Position numbers and translations under genes: made by a program | The notes under the pieces: generated by a model | Database searches by the model: none | Told to the model about the DNA's origin: nothing | The model's input: the letters and a program-made list of their open reading frames with translations, nothing else | Shown here: piece by piece, positions 1-9,341 of the stretch | Position numbering within the stretch: the stretch's first letter is position 1 | How the letters are laid out: the number at the start of each line of letters is the position of its first letter | Origin: Nafulsella turpanensis ZLM-10 | GTDB lineage: Bacteria; Bacteroidota; Bacteroidia; Cytophagales; Cyclobacteriaceae | Assembly: GCF_000346615.1 (NCBI RefSeq) | Contig: NZ_ANNU01000006.1 | Location: 1 to 64,000 of the forward strand | Length of the DNA: 64,000 bases | Direction of reading: 5' to 3'

Positions 1-76
1 CTCTGGCTCTTCTCCTTGTCTCATAACGTTTCTTTTTGTGTATCGCTATTTCAGGACGGGACAGGCATACAACAAC

Positions 77-113
77 AAACATCCCCGGATTTTAACCTGG
101 GGATGTTTTTTTT
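77..113 (+). terminator. Rho-independent terminator of a gene left of the window
   Basis: A 10-bp perfect stem (77-86 pairs with 99-108, arm AAACATCCCC) is followed by a run of eight T. It reads as a plus-strand terminator. The gene it ends lies mostly or wholly outside the window; a possible frame end (LALLLVS then TAA at 24-26) is too short to judge. Confidence 0.8.
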
Positions 114-238
114 ATCAAGCCCTCTTAGACTGCTTCAGTTCCTTTAATCACCATTGCCGGTTTGTTTACTTACACCAAAGCACTTTCAAGGTAGGCTTCC
201 TCCTCCCGCCGGTATCTTGCGAGTTGTTTAACGAAGCC

Positions 239-280
239 AACGTGGCCCGGCCAACGTGACCCGGCCATCGAGGCCCGGAA
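239..280. repeat. Three tandem copies of a 14-bp GC-rich unit
   Basis: The units are AACGTGGCCCGGCC (239-252), AACGTGACCCGGCC (253-266) and the degenerate ATCGAGGCCCGGAA (267-280). It lies in a non-coding gap and its function is unknown. Confidence 0.6.
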
Positions 281-397
281 TAACTTCTGCCATCAGGCAC
301 CATGGAAGCACCTTCATCCGATATAGTATCACTCATAAAGCATAAGCCAGAGGCGGCATCTTTCCAAATAAGATAATCCTTCCAAAATTCAGATTAA

Positions 398-436
398 GAA
401 AGATCCCTCCGCCCGGCGGCCGCCTTCGTCGGAATG
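398..436. repeat. Possible dispersed intergenic repeat ending in TCGGAATGACAAAA
   Basis: A GC-rich segment ends in CTTCGTCGGAATGACAAAA. It resembles the short dispersed repeats with a conserved GGAATGACA end that are common between genes in many bacterial genomes. Only one copy was seen in this window, so membership in a repeat family is a guess. Confidence 0.3.
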
Positions 437-489
437 ACAAAATCAAAGCCTAGGCATTCATCAGATACTGCCAGGCCAGCAGTACCCAC

Positions 490-522
490 AAAAAAATCCT
501 GCAGAGCATTCATCTGCAGGAT
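490..522 (-). terminator. Terminator of the GH10-GH43-GH115-GH3 block
   Basis: A perfect 9-bp stem (ATCCTGCAG at 496-504 with CTGCAGGAT at 514-522) is followed, reading on the minus strand, by seven T (complement of 490-496). It lies about 85 bases past the stop of the GH10 gene at 606 and should end that transcription unit. Confidence 0.75.
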
Positions 523-605
523 GTTGTTTATTTATTCCTGTATTCCTGCAGCTGTAAAGGCCTTGCAGCTGCTGTCAGGGAAAACCTAAAACTGCGTAGG
601 CGCTG

Positions 606-1826
606 TTACTTCACAAGTATCTTTCTGAACGAGAAGGTTTCTCCGGAAACCAGCTGAACGAGATAAAGACCGGGTGCTACCTCCAGCCTAACCTCAACAG
701 AAGAACTATTCTGAACATTCACCTCTTTAAGCAGCTGCCCGCTTAAATCCAGCACCCGTACCTGGCTAAGCCTTTCACTTCCATTAAGCCTGAAGCTGCC
801 ACTCGTCACAGGATTAGGATAGAGCAGCAGCTCTTTGAAGAATTCCGGGTTCAGGGCTGTCAATGCTCCCTGAACGTAGGCCTGGAGCCACTCCAGTGCC
901 GGGCGTGCTGCCCCATTCTCATTCACCAGGTACGCCTTTTCATTTGTTCTCCACATGCCGGGCCTCCAGCCCCAGAGGGTAACTCCCTGTACAGCAGGAT
1001 GCTCCCAGAAAAGCGGGAATATTCGCTGATACTCCTGCAACTGAACCGCATCTGTAGGGCCGTCAATATCCATTTCCGTTACATATATTGGCAAACCCGT
1101 TTCGGCAAGGGAATTCAGGTTAGCGGTGATTACAGATGATTCTCCTGTAGTAGAAAAAGCATGCCCCTGTACACCAATGGCATCAATCAGATCTTCTGCC
1201 TGCAGCAGCTCTATAATTCTCCTGTACTTATGCGTATTACTGGCATTGCCAACAATATTATACTCGTTTATCATTAAAGCTGCATTGGGGAAGTACTTGC
1301 GGGCTAAACGGAATGAATTAAGAATCCAGTCCCTGCCGGTAGTACCCGTGCCTCCCAGGGCTCCTATATAGTTTCCACCACCACTTCCAGCCTCGCTTGG
1401 CGGGTCATGTAAAGGCTCATTCACCACTTCCAGAAAGTCAATGTCAGGGTAACGTTCAGTAACCAGCGAAAACCATTCTTCAATTTCTTCCAGCTGCTCT
1501 TCGGGCGGCAGGTTTTCTATCCAGGAAGGCTGCTGGTTGCCCCATATCAGCACATGCATCCGGAAGGGAAAACCATTGTCTTTGGCCAGCTTATAGGCAG
1601 CATCTAAGCCGCTCCAGTCCATCACATCGCGGGTCCGTTCAACACTTCCCCATTTCCCTGCATTTTCAGGCGTTACCTGATTCCAGTAATCGGTAAAACC
1701 CGGCAGTTGTGCTGTACTGTAAATGTTGCCCAGGTATTTTTCCTGGCCCTCTGCTATCTGCCCCTGCACAGGAAGCCCCAGAAGCGAAACCAGTGCAGCC
1801 GTTAGCCATAAGTATTTGTGTTTCAT
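606..1826 (-). CDS. GH10 endo-1,4-beta-xylanase with T9SS sorting domain
   Basis: This 406-residue enzyme should cut internal beta-1,4 bonds of xylan outside the cell. Residues 1-23 form a Sec signal peptide ending VQG/Q. The GH10 barrel spans about 25-320; the acid/base is E137 in FLEVVNEP and the nucleophile is E251 in IYVTEMDID. After a linker, about 322-406 is a type A T9SS C-terminal domain (LLLYPNPV start, GLYLVQL, final KILVK), so the protein is expected to cross the outer membrane and be released or anchored on the surface. It is the last gene of a minus-strand run with GH43, GH115 and GH3. A second GH10 at 13.5 kb is a lipoprotein instead. Confidence 0.93.
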   Translation of the reverse strand: MKHKYLWLTAALVSLLGLPVQGQIAEGQEKYLGNIYSTAQLPGFTDYWNQVTPENAGKWGSVERTRDVMDWSGLDAAYKLAKDNGFPFRMHVLIWGNQQPSWIENLPPEEQLEEIEEWFSLVTERYPDIDFLEVVNEPLHDPPSEAGSGGGNYIGALGGTGTTGRDWILNSFRLARKYFPNAALMINEYNIVGNASNTHKYRRIIELLQAEDLIDAIGVQGHAFSTTGESSVITANLNSLAETGLPIYVTEMDIDGPTDAVQLQEYQRIFPLFWEHPAVQGVTLWGWRPGMWRTNEKAYLVNENGAARPALEWLQAYVQGALTALNPEFFKELLLYPNPVTSGSFRLNGSERLSQVRVLDLSGQLLKEVNVQNSSSVEVRLEVAPGLYLVQLVSGETFSFRKILVK

Positions 1827-1895
1827 ATATTTGATTTTTCAGTTTGCAATCATTTAATATGTGCTGATGGCTTAGAAACAGGTGGTAAAATTTCC

Positions 1896-3662
1896 TTATT
1901 CCTCCCCCGAACCTGTAGTTGCCTGCCGGTAAACGGCATCATTGCCTTCGTAGGTAAACCAGTTGAATACGGCATCTTCTTCAGAAGAGCTTCCCTGCGA
2001 AGTGGCGTACATACCCAGGGTGGTTCCAACAAAGCCACCTGCCACCCGGGTACTCAGGTAGGTACCATCCACCCCGGCCTGAAGAAGCTTCCAGCCCCCT
2101 TTATTCTTTGTGGAATAATAAAAAGCATAATCAGCTCCATCAAATTCAATCTTCAGGTAAAGTGGCTTTTGGCGCTCCTGCTTCGACAGCACTTTTTCAG
2201 CTAATACCAGGGTGGCAGCAGCGGGATTTGTACCTTCTGCTCTCACTGCTTTGCGCAGCTGCACCACTTCCATCCCTGCCGAAGAAAGTGTTTTCCCAAT
2301 TGCATAATAATGGTCCTCATTCTGGAATGCTACCAGCCCGGCAAATTCATTTGAGGCGGAAGGTTGAAATTCCATGCTGACACTGCCGCTGCCCCTGATA
2401 TGCTGCTGCCTTCTGGCAATAAAGGAAGGGTTTCCTTTACCCGAAAGTGTTTCAGGCCTGAGCGCCAGCTTTAACTTCCCCCTGTATGGGTCCAGGCTGT
2501 GCCATTTTGTGCGGGGCGTTCTTAGGAAGAGCCAGTAAAAAGGCAGCTCCTTTTCTTTAAAATCTTCTTTGTAGGTAAAATTGCCGCTTAGCGGAAAGTC
2601 CGGCTCTCCCTGCCAGGGAAGGTCGGGCCGCTCATAGCTGTACTGAACTTCTTCAAAGTGGGGATTAATTACAGGCCAGCCGCTTTCCCAGCTTACCGGT
2701 GCAAGAAATGTTTCGCGCCCGATATTGTAGCTGTCTTTGGTATCGTAAGGGCGGGTAGCCAGGAAAATGGCCCACCACTCTCCGTTTTGCGTTTCTACTA
2801 AATCGGCATGGCCGGTGGCGGAAACAGGATTTTTCCTGTCGGCAGGTAAATGCCGCTGGGTAAGAATAGGGTTATCAGCATAGGGCTCATACGGCCCTGT
2901 TACCTCTTTGCTGCGGAGTACTACTTCTGAATGATGTACACTGGTTCCTCCTTCAGCTGCCATCAGGTAATAATAACCATCTTTCTTATAAATGTGTGGC
3001 CCTTCAATCCAGACCGGCTTTGTGGAGATATCCACCCCGCCGTTAACCAGCACAATAGGGGAGCCGATTGTTTTTAAATTTTCGGCATCAAAGGTGAGCT
3101 GCCGGATACTCCGGTGCCCTTCATATAAGGGTTTATTGTCGGGAGCTTCGCTGTTGTAGATAACATAAGCCTTTCCGTCTTCATCAAAAAAGAGGGAGGG
3201 ATCAATGCCATTTACCTGCGGAAGCCAGACCGGCTCAGACCAGGGCCCCGCGGGATTAGTAGCCGTTACAACAAAATTTCCTCCATTGTCTACTAAGGTG
3301 GTTATCATGTAAAAGGTCCCTTCATGATGGGAAATGGTGGGCGCAAAGATTCCTCTGGAAACCCCCAGCCCGTCTAGATCAAGTTGCTCCGGGCGGTTCA
3401 GCACGTTTCCTATCTGCCGCCAGTTCACCAGGTCCCTGCTATGGAAAACCGGCACCCCCGGAAAATAAGCAAAGGTGGAATGAACAAGGTAGTAATCCTC
3501 TCCCACCCGGGTAATACTCGGATCCGGGTAAAAGCCGGGGAAGATTGGATTTTGAAAATGCTCCTTTTCCTGGGCCTGCAGGCTGCCCGCTAAGAGGAGC
3601 AGGCAAAACAGCAGGCTACTGAAGAAAAAAAAGACTCTTCCGGGATGTTTATCGGTTTCCAT
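1896..3662 (-). CDS. GH43 beta-xylosidase/alpha-L-arabinofuranosidase, two-domain
   Basis: This 588-residue exo-acting enzyme probably removes xylose or arabinose from xylan fragments. An N-terminal hydrophobic signal (about 11-30, ending SLQA/Q) precedes a five-bladed GH43 domain. The three acidic residues are visible: D47 in FYPDPSI (base), D154 in GIDPSLF (pKa modulator) and E220 in VWIEGPHIY (acid). The C-terminal half (about 375-570) looks like the concanavalin-type domain typical of GH43 xylosidases. The GH43 substrate cannot be fixed from sequence alone; xylan context favours xylosidase or arabinofuranosidase. It follows GH115 by 56 bases, so co-transcription is likely. Confidence 0.9.
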   Translation of the reverse strand: METDKHPGRVFFFFSSLLFCLLLLAGSLQAQEKEHFQNPIFPGFYPDPSITRVGEDYYLVHSTFAYFPGVPVFHSRDLVNWRQIGNVLNRPEQLDLDGLGVSRGIFAPTISHHEGTFYMITTLVDNGGNFVVTATNPAGPWSEPVWLPQVNGIDPSLFFDEDGKAYVIYNSEAPDNKPLYEGHRSIRQLTFDAENLKTIGSPIVLVNGGVDISTKPVWIEGPHIYKKDGYYYLMAAEGGTSVHHSEVVLRSKEVTGPYEPYADNPILTQRHLPADRKNPVSATGHADLVETQNGEWWAIFLATRPYDTKDSYNIGRETFLAPVSWESGWPVINPHFEEVQYSYERPDLPWQGEPDFPLSGNFTYKEDFKEKELPFYWLFLRTPRTKWHSLDPYRGKLKLALRPETLSGKGNPSFIARRQQHIRGSGSVSMEFQPSASNEFAGLVAFQNEDHYYAIGKTLSSAGMEVVQLRKAVRAEGTNPAAATLVLAEKVLSKQERQKPLYLKIEFDGADYAFYYSTKNKGGWKLLQAGVDGTYLSTRVAGGFVGTTLGMYATSQGSSSEEDAVFNWFTYEGNDAVYRQATTGSGEE

Positions 3663-3718
3663 TGTTATGACACATTTAATTTATTAAGCCAGCAAAAATA
3701 TTCCGGCAAAGGTTTCTG

Positions 3719-6661
3719 TTATTTTCTATTCTTTGAGCCCGGAGCACGATAGAAGCTTTCCGGCGGGCCCAGGTAAGAGTCCTCCTGCTTTTCGGTTTCC
3801 ACCACCAGCTTTTGCAGCACCACAGCAGGGTCTACCATCCAGAATTTTAACACATGCTCACCCGGCTCCTTAATGTAGTGACTCGAGCTTAGCACTTTTA
3901 TGTTATCCGCTACCTCCTTATTCCAGTTTTGCTCTGAATCATCAGTATGCAGGTTTATAATTTGTGGCTCCTCATCATCAAAAGAAACGGCATAGCGCAG
4001 CCCCTGATCGTTGTGCAGGTTTAGCGTTGGCGAAAGATAAGCCTTCACTTCCACCGTTCCGGTATCGAAGAGGTACATTTTATATTCCAGGTGCGGGCTG
4101 CCTCCTCCCGGCACCTGATCGGGCGCGGTGCCTGGCAGCGGTGTAACAGCCGAAAGTGTTTTTCCTAAATCGGGAATTACCTGCCAGCTCACCTCTTTAT
4201 TTCCTATGGCGCGGGTAAAATGTGCGGCTTCCATGGAAACATAGCCGTTGCTTTCCACAAAACCTTCGACTTCCGTTAATTCTGGTGATGCAGGGTTCCG
4301 GACGATTACTTCCACTATCACCTGCTGATTATTCGGGCCATGAACGGTAAGCGGTACCCGGTGCAGCCCGTTTGGCACCTTTTCCCAGTCTACCTGTACC
4401 CATAGCCGTTGCTCTTTATCTATTTTTCCTTCGGCAGGCTTTACCTGCAGCCAGGGCTCGCCCGTGCTTACTGTATAAGGGAAAGCTTCCTTTCCGCGAT
4501 TAAACACCTCCAGGTAACGGCCCTCCGGCTGGTAGGGTGTAAGTTCCGGCAGCTCGGCCACGCCTGCTGCATGCGGCCACCAGGCCTCTGAGCCTTCCAC
4601 CATTACACCCATGCTTGCTGAGGCAGGAACTTCTATTTTCTTCACTTCCGGCATGGTATTCTCTTCCGGCTGCTGCCAGTAAGTATAGCCAATATGTGTC
4701 TGGGCCATCATATGATTCCATTTGCCATCGGCAAGCTCGGTATGGAAATAATGGGTGAGCGCAGCATCTTTTTCAAACAATTCCCTGGCCTTCTCAGCCA
4801 GTTTGTTGGTTGCTGCCCTTCCCTGCCGGGCGTACAGCCTGTTCTTCGCCACCGTAACATACAGCTCGTTGAGGTTGGCACTGGCTTTAACTGGAAAAAG
4901 TATCAGCTGGTAATAAGCATCTTTATATTCCTCCGGTAACTCCCTGTATATCTCTTCGGCCTTCTCTACCAGCTGGTTGTATTCCGCCACTACCCTTTCG
5001 GCCTCCCTGTAGCTGGTCAGGCTATAGGTTTCGGGCGACAGTAGCTCGGGTTTCCGGCGGCCATTATATTTGAGATAGGTAGTAAGGATGCGGGCAATAG
5101 CCTCTGTATGGTGGGTTCCAAACTGCTGCCCGACCCATTGCCGGGTATAAGCAGGCAGGCTTTCGGCAGGCCACTTCTCCGGGTTCCAGGCATAATCCAG
5201 GAAGAATTCTGTGGGAAATTCCATGGGCTTAATGTCCCCTACATTTACTATCCATATCTGGTCTGCCCCGTACTGGTATGCCAGGTGCATTTGCTCCCAC
5301 ACCCGTGCAATAGGATTGGTGTTTATCCACTTATAGTTTCTTGGGCCACCCACATAGTCGAAGTGGTAATAGATACCGTAGCCCCCGGAACGAAGCGTAT
5401 CGCCCAGCGCAGGCAGCTTGCGAATATTTCCCCAGTTATCGTCGGCCAGCAGCAGGGTAACATCATCAGGCACCCGCATGCCTTTATCGTAATAATCCTG
5501 CACCTCTTTGTACAAAGCCCATACCTGCGGCGTTTCTGCTGCAGGCTTGCCCGTAACCTCCTCAATAATTTCACGCTGATCATCCACAATCCTTTCCAGC
5601 AGCGCTATTTCTGTTCCTTCAGTCATCGGCTCATCGCCATCTCCGCGCATGCCTATGGTTACCAGGCTCTCATTATCGCCCATGCGCTCTATACCCTCAC
5701 GCCAGAACTTTTGCAGGTTTTCTTTATTCGTTTTGTAATTCCAGGGACCTTCACCGAAATGCTCCCACTCCGCATGGGCGCGCATCATGGGTTCATGGTG
5801 GGAGGTGCCTATCACCACCCCGTAATCATTGGCCATTTCCGGGTTCAGCGGATCCTCTACATAAAACTGGCGCCCCCACATAGCGGGCCAGAGGTAGTTG
5901 CCTTTCATGCGCAGAATCAGCTCAAACACCTTTGCATAAAATTTACTATTGAAGCCACCAAACTTTTCAAAAGCCCAGCCCGACAGCGCCGGCGCTTCAT
6001 CATTAATAAAAATACCCCGGTATTTTACGGCAGGCTCGCCTATGGTGTGTCGGCCCGGCAGCACATACAGGTTTTCCTGCTGCTTTACCGGAACATCGGC
6101 CCACCAGTACCAGGGCGATACACCGATGTGTTCCGCTACATCATAAATACCGAAAATGGTACCGCGCTTATCGCTGCCTGCAATTACCAGTGCCCTGTCG
6201 ACCCCTCGCATGGGCTTCTCAACCACCTGAATCAGGAAAGTTTCCCACTTTCCTGCGATACCGGAAACATCCAGCTTCTTTTGCTTTACCAGTTGGTCAA
6301 TTAAGGGGCTTTTGCCCAGCGTACCCACCAGCACCACCTCTTGGGCTTTGGGCGCTTTTTCGCTTAGCAGCAGCTCTGGTTGTGCACCACTTACCTTGCC
6401 GATATCTGCCTGCAGGTCTTTTAATGCCCTGATTACCCCTGGCTCAGCCTCATTACTAATGTACAAAGGCACTGCCTTTCCCGAGGCGGAGAGAGGAAAA
6501 CGTCCTTCCCCGTCCTTTGCAGCTATATAGGAAGGAACAGCCTGGGCCCGTACAGCAGACAAGCCTGCCAGTACAATGAGCAGGAGGAGGCACAGGGCCG
6601 TCCTGATTGGCTGCCATCCGGCCACCCTCTTCAGGGAAACATTACTTAAAGAAGCTATCAT
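3719..6661 (-). CDS. GH115 xylan alpha-1,2-glucuronidase
   Basis: This 980-residue protein has the size and sequence pattern of GH115 enzymes, which remove (4-O-methyl)glucuronic acid from internal xylose units of long xylan chains. It starts with a signal peptide (hydrophobic core about 22-38, ending VRA/Q). An N-terminal domain leads into a barrel carrying GVSPWYWWADVPV, the stretch KYRGIFINDEAP and GTSHHEPMMRAH, all typical of the family; a beta-rich C-terminal domain runs from about 800 to 980. It sits between GH3 and GH43 on the same strand. GH67, also present at 10.5 kb, acts only on short terminally substituted oligosaccharides, so the two are complementary. Confidence 0.93.
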   Translation of the reverse strand: MIASLSNVSLKRVAGWQPIRTALCLLLLIVLAGLSAVRAQAVPSYIAAKDGEGRFPLSASGKAVPLYISNEAEPGVIRALKDLQADIGKVSGAQPELLLSEKAPKAQEVVLVGTLGKSPLIDQLVKQKKLDVSGIAGKWETFLIQVVEKPMRGVDRALVIAGSDKRGTIFGIYDVAEHIGVSPWYWWADVPVKQQENLYVLPGRHTIGEPAVKYRGIFINDEAPALSGWAFEKFGGFNSKFYAKVFELILRMKGNYLWPAMWGRQFYVEDPLNPEMANDYGVVIGTSHHEPMMRAHAEWEHFGEGPWNYKTNKENLQKFWREGIERMGDNESLVTIGMRGDGDEPMTEGTEIALLERIVDDQREIIEEVTGKPAAETPQVWALYKEVQDYYDKGMRVPDDVTLLLADDNWGNIRKLPALGDTLRSGGYGIYYHFDYVGGPRNYKWINTNPIARVWEQMHLAYQYGADQIWIVNVGDIKPMEFPTEFFLDYAWNPEKWPAESLPAYTRQWVGQQFGTHHTEAIARILTTYLKYNGRRKPELLSPETYSLTSYREAERVVAEYNQLVEKAEEIYRELPEEYKDAYYQLILFPVKASANLNELYVTVAKNRLYARQGRAATNKLAEKARELFEKDAALTHYFHTELADGKWNHMMAQTHIGYTYWQQPEENTMPEVKKIEVPASASMGVMVEGSEAWWPHAAGVAELPELTPYQPEGRYLEVFNRGKEAFPYTVSTGEPWLQVKPAEGKIDKEQRLWVQVDWEKVPNGLHRVPLTVHGPNNQQVIVEVIVRNPASPELTEVEGFVESNGYVSMEAAHFTRAIGNKEVSWQVIPDLGKTLSAVTPLPGTAPDQVPGGGSPHLEYKMYLFDTGTVEVKAYLSPTLNLHNDQGLRYAVSFDDEEPQIINLHTDDSEQNWNKEVADNIKVLSSSHYIKEPGEHVLKFWMVDPAVVLQKLVVETEKQEDSYLGPPESFYRAPGSKNRK

Positions 6662-6775
6662 TACGAACTATTATAATTGAACTGCATGTCCCTGCAGGCT
6701 TTTACAAAAGCTGGCTGTTTATTTTTATGTTCCCCCCATCTTTTATTGCATGCTTCGGCGGCCCCTGGAAGGGTT

Positions 6776-8959
6776 TTATCTCACCATAAAGCTACCTTCT
6801 GCAGGCCGGGCCATTCCAAGAGCATGGCTTCTGTTACCAGGAAGGGAGCCTCCTACATAAACCTTAAAACGCCCCTTTTCAATTTTACTTTCTCCCTCTT
6901 CGGTTATAAGCGCCATCATTTCGGGCGTAATGGTAAAATTTACTTTAGCTGATTCACCGGGAGCCAGCCTTAGCCGCCTGTATCCTTTTAAAGAATAAAG
7001 CGGCACCCTTACACTGGCTTCTTCATCTGTTAAATACAGCTGTACCACTTCTTCGCCTTCGTACTTTCCCTTATTGGTAATGGTCGCCTCTACTTGCACT
7101 GACTGGTTCTTTTTGATTCGGTCAGCCGAAAGCTTCAGGTCGGAATAAGAGAAGTCGGCATAGCTGAGCCCAAAGCCAAATGGGTATAAAGGCTCCTCTT
7201 CCATAAAACGATAGGTTCTGCCATCCATGCTGTAATCTTCATAAGGAGGCAACTGCTCCAGCGACTTAGGGAAGGTAACCGGCAGCTTTCCGGAAGGTGA
7301 AGCCTCTCCGAAAATAAGGTCGGCCACGGCATTTCCTCCTTCTTCGCCGGGATACCAGGCCAGTAATACAGCATCGGACAGCTCATGCACTTCGGCCAGG
7401 TTCATCGGGCTTCCGCCGGTAATTACTGCAATAATTGGCTGTTCGTGCCCTTCCCGCAGCTTTCTCAGAAAATCCAGCTGGTTCTCCGGGAGGTTATAGT
7501 CGAGGCGGTCGCCATAGTGTGGCGAAGCAATAGACTCCCCTTCCTCACCTTCAAGTAAGCCGGTAATCCCCAGCACTACAATCGTAGCATCGGCAGACTT
7601 TGCACCGCCGGTTGTCCAGTCGATGGGGTTTACGTTTGCCCTGTCGAGCAAAATTCCCGGCTTGTACTGCAGCTGGCTACCGGGCGCAATGTGGGAGGCT
7701 ACCCCTTCCAGCATGGTAACCATGTTCGGATTCACACCATAGTAATTCCCGATGAGGGCATCTATGCCGGCGGCGTTCGGGCCGGTAATAAAGTACCTTG
7801 GCAAATCGTTCCGGAGCGGCAGTACACCATTGTTTTTCAGTAAGACCATGGATTTGAGGGCAGCTTCTTTTGCCAGCTGGCGGTGCTCCTTGCTATCAAC
7901 CACCTCAATACCAATGGCATTATAGGGGTTTGCCTCCTCCGGGTCGAACATGCCCAGCCTGAAGCGTGTTTTCAGCAGGGTAGCCAGCTTTTCATCCACC
8001 TCTGCCTCGCTTACCAGTCCCTGCTTTACCGCCTCCACCAAATGCGGGTAGTACACACTGCCACAGTTCAGGTTCACCCCACTTTTTAAGGCAAGTGCTG
8101 CAGCCTCCACAGGCCCCGGCACCACTTCGTGCCCCTCATAAAAGTCGACAATAGCTCCGCAGTCGGAAACCACATGTCCATCAAAGCCCCACTCACCTCT
8201 TAATACATCATTGAGGAGGAATTCATTGGCACAGCAGGGCTCTCCGTTTGTAGCATTATAGGCGCACATTACTGCCTCCACATCGGCATTTACAAGCGCC
8301 TTGAAGGCCGGCAGGTAGGTTTCCCGCAAATCTTTAATTGACGCCACTGCATTAAACTCATGGCGTAATCTTTCCGGGCCGCTATGTACCGCAAAATGTT
8401 TGGCACAGGCAGCCGTTTTCAAATATTCAGGATGATCGCCCTGCAGGCCTTTTACAAAAGCAACGCCTAATGAAGCGGTAAGAAAAGGATCTTCGCCATA
8501 GGTTTCCTGCCCCCTGCCCCAGCGCGGATCTCGAAAAATATTAATATTGGGGGTCCAGAAGGTCAGGCCGGCATACTTGGAATAATATCCCTTTTCAACT
8601 GAGGCATTGTACATAGCCCTTGCCTCGTCGGAAATAGCACTGGCTACCCTAAGGGCCAAATCATCATCAAAAGTGGCTCCCAGTCCAATGGCCTGCGGAA
8701 AAACAGTAGCCACCCCCGAGCGGCCTACCCCATGCAGGGCCTCATTCCACCAGTTGTAGGGCGGAATACCCAGCCGGGAAATGGCAGGCGTATTTTCCAT
8801 CATCTGTTGCACTTTCTCTTCCAGCGTAAGAATCCTGATCAGGCTTTGCACCCTTTCATCTGTTGGCCTGGAAGGATCGAGGTAGGCAGCTTGCTCCTGT
8901 GCGCTCACTTCCGTAAAAAGCAGCACCATAATAGCAGTCAGATAATATAACTTTCTCAT
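6776..8959 (-). CDS. GH3 beta-xylosidase
   Basis: This 727-residue enzyme probably releases xylose from the non-reducing end of xylo-oligosaccharides. A signal peptide (1-20, ending EVSA/Q) suggests the periplasm. It has the usual GH3 order: (beta/alpha)8 domain, alpha/beta sandwich (about 350-570) and fibronectin type III-like C-terminal domain (about 620-720). The nucleophile is D266 in GHVVSDCGAI. WNEALHGVG and the CAKHFAVHSG motif (about 185-194) are typical of xylosidase-like GH3 proteins. It is the first gene of the minus-strand xylan run and starts 382 bases from the divergent LacI gene, whose likely operators lie in between. Confidence 0.92.
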   Translation of the reverse strand: MRKLYYLTAIMVLLFTEVSAQEQAAYLDPSRPTDERVQSLIRILTLEEKVQQMMENTPAISRLGIPPYNWWNEALHGVGRSGVATVFPQAIGLGATFDDDLALRVASAISDEARAMYNASVEKGYYSKYAGLTFWTPNINIFRDPRWGRGQETYGEDPFLTASLGVAFVKGLQGDHPEYLKTAACAKHFAVHSGPERLRHEFNAVASIKDLRETYLPAFKALVNADVEAVMCAYNATNGEPCCANEFLLNDVLRGEWGFDGHVVSDCGAIVDFYEGHEVVPGPVEAAALALKSGVNLNCGSVYYPHLVEAVKQGLVSEAEVDEKLATLLKTRFRLGMFDPEEANPYNAIGIEVVDSKEHRQLAKEAALKSMVLLKNNGVLPLRNDLPRYFITGPNAAGIDALIGNYYGVNPNMVTMLEGVASHIAPGSQLQYKPGILLDRANVNPIDWTTGGAKSADATIVVLGITGLLEGEEGESIASPHYGDRLDYNLPENQLDFLRKLREGHEQPIIAVITGGSPMNLAEVHELSDAVLLAWYPGEEGGNAVADLIFGEASPSGKLPVTFPKSLEQLPPYEDYSMDGRTYRFMEEEPLYPFGFGLSYADFSYSDLKLSADRIKKNQSVQVEATITNKGKYEGEEVVQLYLTDEEASVRVPLYSLKGYRRLRLAPGESAKVNFTITPEMMALITEEGESKIEKGRFKVYVGGSLPGNRSHALGMARPAEGSFMVR

Positions 8960-9079
8960 TTGTAATGTTTATTCCTGTTTCAGTAAACCGCCTTAATGTT
9001 CAGCAGCCAGAGCCCATGCTCTTGCCCCTGTTTGTGCAGGAGTTCTCCTATAAACTTGGAGATATTTCTTTTGAATTAC

Positions 9080-9090
9080 AACCGATTGCA
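9080..9090. promoter_or_regulatory. Candidate LacI-family operator, copy 1
   Basis: AACCGATTGCA is an imperfect palindrome around a central CG, the usual centre of LacI-family sites. The same 11-mer recurs at 9302-9312 in the same gap. It is nearer the GH3 start and could repress the minus-strand block. Confidence 0.45.
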
Positions 9091-9156
9091 ACAACATTCT
9101 CTATTTTTTCTAAAATAAACCCAAGTCAGGTGATTAAAGCAGCCAGCCAGTGATAA

Positions 9157-9168
9157 CTAAGCGCTTAG
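9157..9168. promoter_or_regulatory. Perfect palindrome CTAAGCGCTTAG, candidate operator
   Basis: A 12-bp perfect palindrome with an AGCGCT centre lies in the middle of the divergent gap. Some LacI-family regulators bind TAAGCGCTTA-like sites. It differs from the two AACCGATTGCA sites and might serve another regulator. Confidence 0.4.
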
Positions 9169-9301
9169 CGAATTAATGGTTTCTGGAGGTTCCCGCAACA
9201 GCTTTCAGCTTTTTAAACCCTGAATAAATCATTTTTGCAGCCTTACGCTCTTTTTTTTCCGGTCCTTTATTAAAATAAACCAGAAAGGCTTATTATATTG
9301 A

Positions 9302-9312
9302 AACCGATTGCA
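9302..9312. promoter_or_regulatory. Candidate LacI-family operator, copy 2
   Basis: The second AACCGATTGCA lies 29 bases before the regulator start, just ahead of TATTTTG (9314-9320), which is near the Bacteroidota -7 box. Its position suits autorepression of the regulator. Confidence 0.45.
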
Positions 9313-9341
9313 GTATTTTGTAATCCACACCTTTTAGTAAT

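Larger units (their letters stand above)
114..489. other. Intergenic stretch without a recognisable gene
   Basis: No convincing coding frame, RNA gene or mobile element was seen in these 376 bases between two terminators. The only structures noticed are a 14-bp tandem repeat and a GC-rich segment resembling a dispersed intergenic repeat, both listed separately. Confidence 0.5.
8960..9341. promoter_or_regulatory. Divergent control region between GH3 and LacI-type regulator
   Basis: This 382-base gap must carry promoters for the minus-strand GH3 block and the plus-strand regulator. It contains two copies of AACCGATTGCA (9080-9090 and 9302-9312) and a perfect 12-bp palindrome CTAAGCGCTTAG (9157-9168). 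All have the look of LacI-family operators. No small gene was seen. Confidence 0.6.

Noticed and set aside
38-259. 73-residue plus-strand reading frame at the left edge
   Set aside because: It runs through the perfect terminator hairpin at 77-113 and into the 14-bp repeats, and its composition is not protein-like.
5108-6304. 398-residue plus-strand frame opposite GH115
   Set aside because: It is wholly antisense to a well-supported GH115 gene, and the predicted protein matches no family I know.
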